Shown: in pieces, positions 5,329-6,718 of the stretch | Layout of the letters: each line of letters opens with the position of its first letter | Position numbering within the stretch: the stretch's first letter is position 1 | NCBI GenBank assembly: GCA_903909295.1 | Contig: CAIVVG010000140.1 | Coordinates: 1-6,718, forward strand | Direction of reading: 5' to 3' | DNA length: 6,718 nucleotides | Source: an uncultured Chlamydiae bacterium | GTDB lineage: Bacteria > Chlamydiota > Chlamydiia > Chlamydiales > SM23-39 | Position numbers and translations under genes: made by a program | The notes under the pieces: generated by a model | Database searches by the model: none | Seen by the model: the letters and a program-made list of their open reading frames with translations, nothing else | Told to the model about the DNA's origin: nothing

Positions 5329-6718
5329 CAGCCAGACCGAATGTTCCTCTTGCCTGATCCGAAGAACTTATCTAACTGCTCATGGGCTTCCTTGTACCCT
5401 CTTTCCAGGATCTCATCTTTCTTGGCGAAATCGAGTAGCCCAAACTCATCCAACTTGGGCCTAATGAGCAAATCACATCTCTTGCCATTCCTGATTGTTT
5501 TTTCCATAGAGGTGGCCATCATCGTTCGATCCATGGTGTCTATGATATCAATATAGGCAGCTCCCTTCATTTTCATTTGAAGGGCTTTCCAAAATTTAAT
5601 GGTCGGGGGGAAGTCGTATACTTTTACATCCAGACAGGCTCTGGTAATATCAATGCCAATAACGAACCCTCGGTTTTCCAACTTAGCATGCATCACATCT
5701 ACAGGAAAATTATTGAGCACACCCCCATCTACATGAAGCTGGTTGTTATAGGTGAGTGGAGGCACAAGCGTGGGAGCTGAGCCGGTGGCCCTCAGCGCCT
5801 GCCATAAAAATCCTCTATCCCAAATATGTTCACTCATAGTGGATAGATTGGTTGACATGGCAAAGTAAGGCACGCTTAAGTCACAAATCATAATATTGCC
5901 GCAAATTCCCTGAATCCACTCCGTCGGATCGGCTCCGCTAAAAATCGAAACGAGCGGCCAAGTTAACTCATGTAATTTAACTGGATTGCCCATGGTCTTT
6001 CCAAGCCCCATAAATTGCTCATAATTCTCAGACAGAGCGTACATACAGCCCACTACAGCACCTATACTCACGCCCCCGATACAGTCTATGGTAATATTAT
6101 GATCGAGCAAAGCTTTGATTGCACCAACGGCGGCCCAACCTCTCGCACCTCCGCCTCCGATGACGACTCCAATAGCATTCCCACTCAGTAATCTCAAAAA
6201 GCGCTGAATCGTTTTCGGCGACTGGACTGCAACGTGGTACGATTTCGAGAAATTCGCTAACTCAAAATATTTTTGCGTATTGAGATAGAAAGGTTTGTCT
6301 GAAGTTTGCAAAAGCATCAACTCCCTTTCCATATGTGCTGTGGGTCTTTCAACACATTCATCCCATATTTTTTTTAGCGAATCATAGTCATCAGGCTCCG
6401 CACAGATAGCGAAAACTACTTTATCAGAAAGCTGCAAGACCTCGCTGTTTTGGTGTAATTCAGTATAATCCATGCCGTAAATGATCGTACGACCACTATG
6501 AATTAAATGGCGATCCGCTTTCAGGCTCCTATAATCGACGAAGCTAATATTCATCGTTTTATTGCTATTACTGGCCAATTCGGACATCAGTGTTTGTATG
6601 TTAACTTGCTGACCTACCGAGACGATCGCTATCAGTTGAGATTGGCTCGTTTTCCCCTCACGAAGAATCTCCATATTGGATTGAGATCTTCTCGCGATTA
6701 ACTCAGAGACTTCCCACA
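5328..6718 (-). CDS. Patatin-like phospholipase, NTE/RssA type (partial, N-terminus off window)
   Basis: This is the C-terminal ~463 residues of a predicted serine lipase that would release fatty acids from phospholipids or lysophospholipids using a Ser-Asp dyad. Numbered from the ATG at 6674, the patatin domain spans about 167-345. It has the glycine-rich oxyanion loop GGGGARG (173-179), the nucleophile elbow GVSIG (201-205, Ser203) and the DGG with catalytic Asp316. All key residues are present, so it should be active. Residues ~12-108 resemble the linker that precedes the lipase domain in NTE-family proteins (LIAIVSVG..., then IIYGMDY... and LSDKVVFAICAEPDD). The frame is open through 6718, and the codons before 6674 read as protein (WEVSELIARRSQSN), so 6674 is unlikely to be the true start. 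Family members usually carry one or more cyclic-nucleotide-binding domains there; that is expected, not seen. It is not organised with the + strand genes and is transcribed toward the palindromic element. A role as a host-directed effector is possible but unsupported. Confidence 0.9.
   Translation of the reverse strand, partial: WEVSELIARRSQSNMEILREGKTSQSQLIAIVSVGQQVNIQTLMSELASNSNKTMNISFVDYRSLKADRHLIHSGRTIIYGMDYTELHQNSEVLQLSDKVVFAICAEPDDYDSLKKIWDECVERPTAHMERELMLLQTSDKPFYLNTQKYFELANFSKSYHVAVQSPKTIQRFLRLLSGNAIGVVIGGGGARGWAAVGAIKALLDHNITIDCIGGVSIGAVVGCMYALSENYEQFMGLGKTMGNPVKLHELTWPLVSIFSGADPTEWIQGICGNIMICDLSVPYFAMSTNLSTMSEHIWDRGFLWQALRATGSAPTLVPPLTYNNQLHVDGGVLNNFPVDVMHAKLENRGFVIGIDITRACLDVKVYDFPPTIKFWKALQMKMKGAAYIDIIDTMDRTMMATSMEKTIRNGKRCDLLIRPKLDEFGLLDFAKKDEILERGYKEAHEQLDKFFGSGKRNIRSG

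Overview
The window looks like a piece of a Gram-negative (diderm) chromosome of moderate GC. It carries an outer-membrane two-partner secretion locus, an inner-membrane protein of unknown function and a patatin/NTE-family lipase. A tps locus with a FecR-domain partner plus patatin lipases would fit an environmental, host-associated bacterium such as a Chlamydia-related organism. That placement is inference from gene content only; no marker gene is present.

Layout. Positions 1-3559 hold three co-directional + strand genes: the 3' part of a filamentous-haemagglutinin-like TpsA exoprotein, a complete FhaC/ShlB-type TpsB transporter, and an exported FecR-domain protein whose start codon overlaps the tpsB stop (TGATG). 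The tight packing suggests one transcription unit. TpsA would cross the outer membrane through TpsB. The FecR-like protein would work in the envelope with them, in a role not known. Positions 3560-3653 are intergenic and contain a decayed half-copy of a repeat. A DUF4239 (bestrophin-like) membrane protein follows at 3654-4445.

Positions 4439-5327 are the odd part. They hold an unrecognised minus-strand reading frame whose 5' end runs into a repeat, then a near-perfect 170-bp palindrome (4828-4997, arms about 79/80 nt, 11-nt loop, CAAG on both sides). Next comes a GC-rich, hairpin-rich stretch (about 5000-5166) with no convincing gene. The palindrome looks like a MITE-type non-autonomous element, and the half-copy at 3580-3625 shows that the family occurs more than once here.

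Positions 5328-6718 (minus strand) encode the C-terminal part of an NTE/RssA-type patatin lipase. Its frame is open through the right edge, so the real start and probably an N-terminal regulatory domain lie outside the window.

No rRNA, tRNA, CRISPR array or intact transposase gene was seen. The most notable points are the palindromic element with its second degenerate copy, the apparently element-truncated gene beside it, and the tpsA-tpsB-fecR gene set with terminal cysteines on both the exoprotein and the FecR-like protein.
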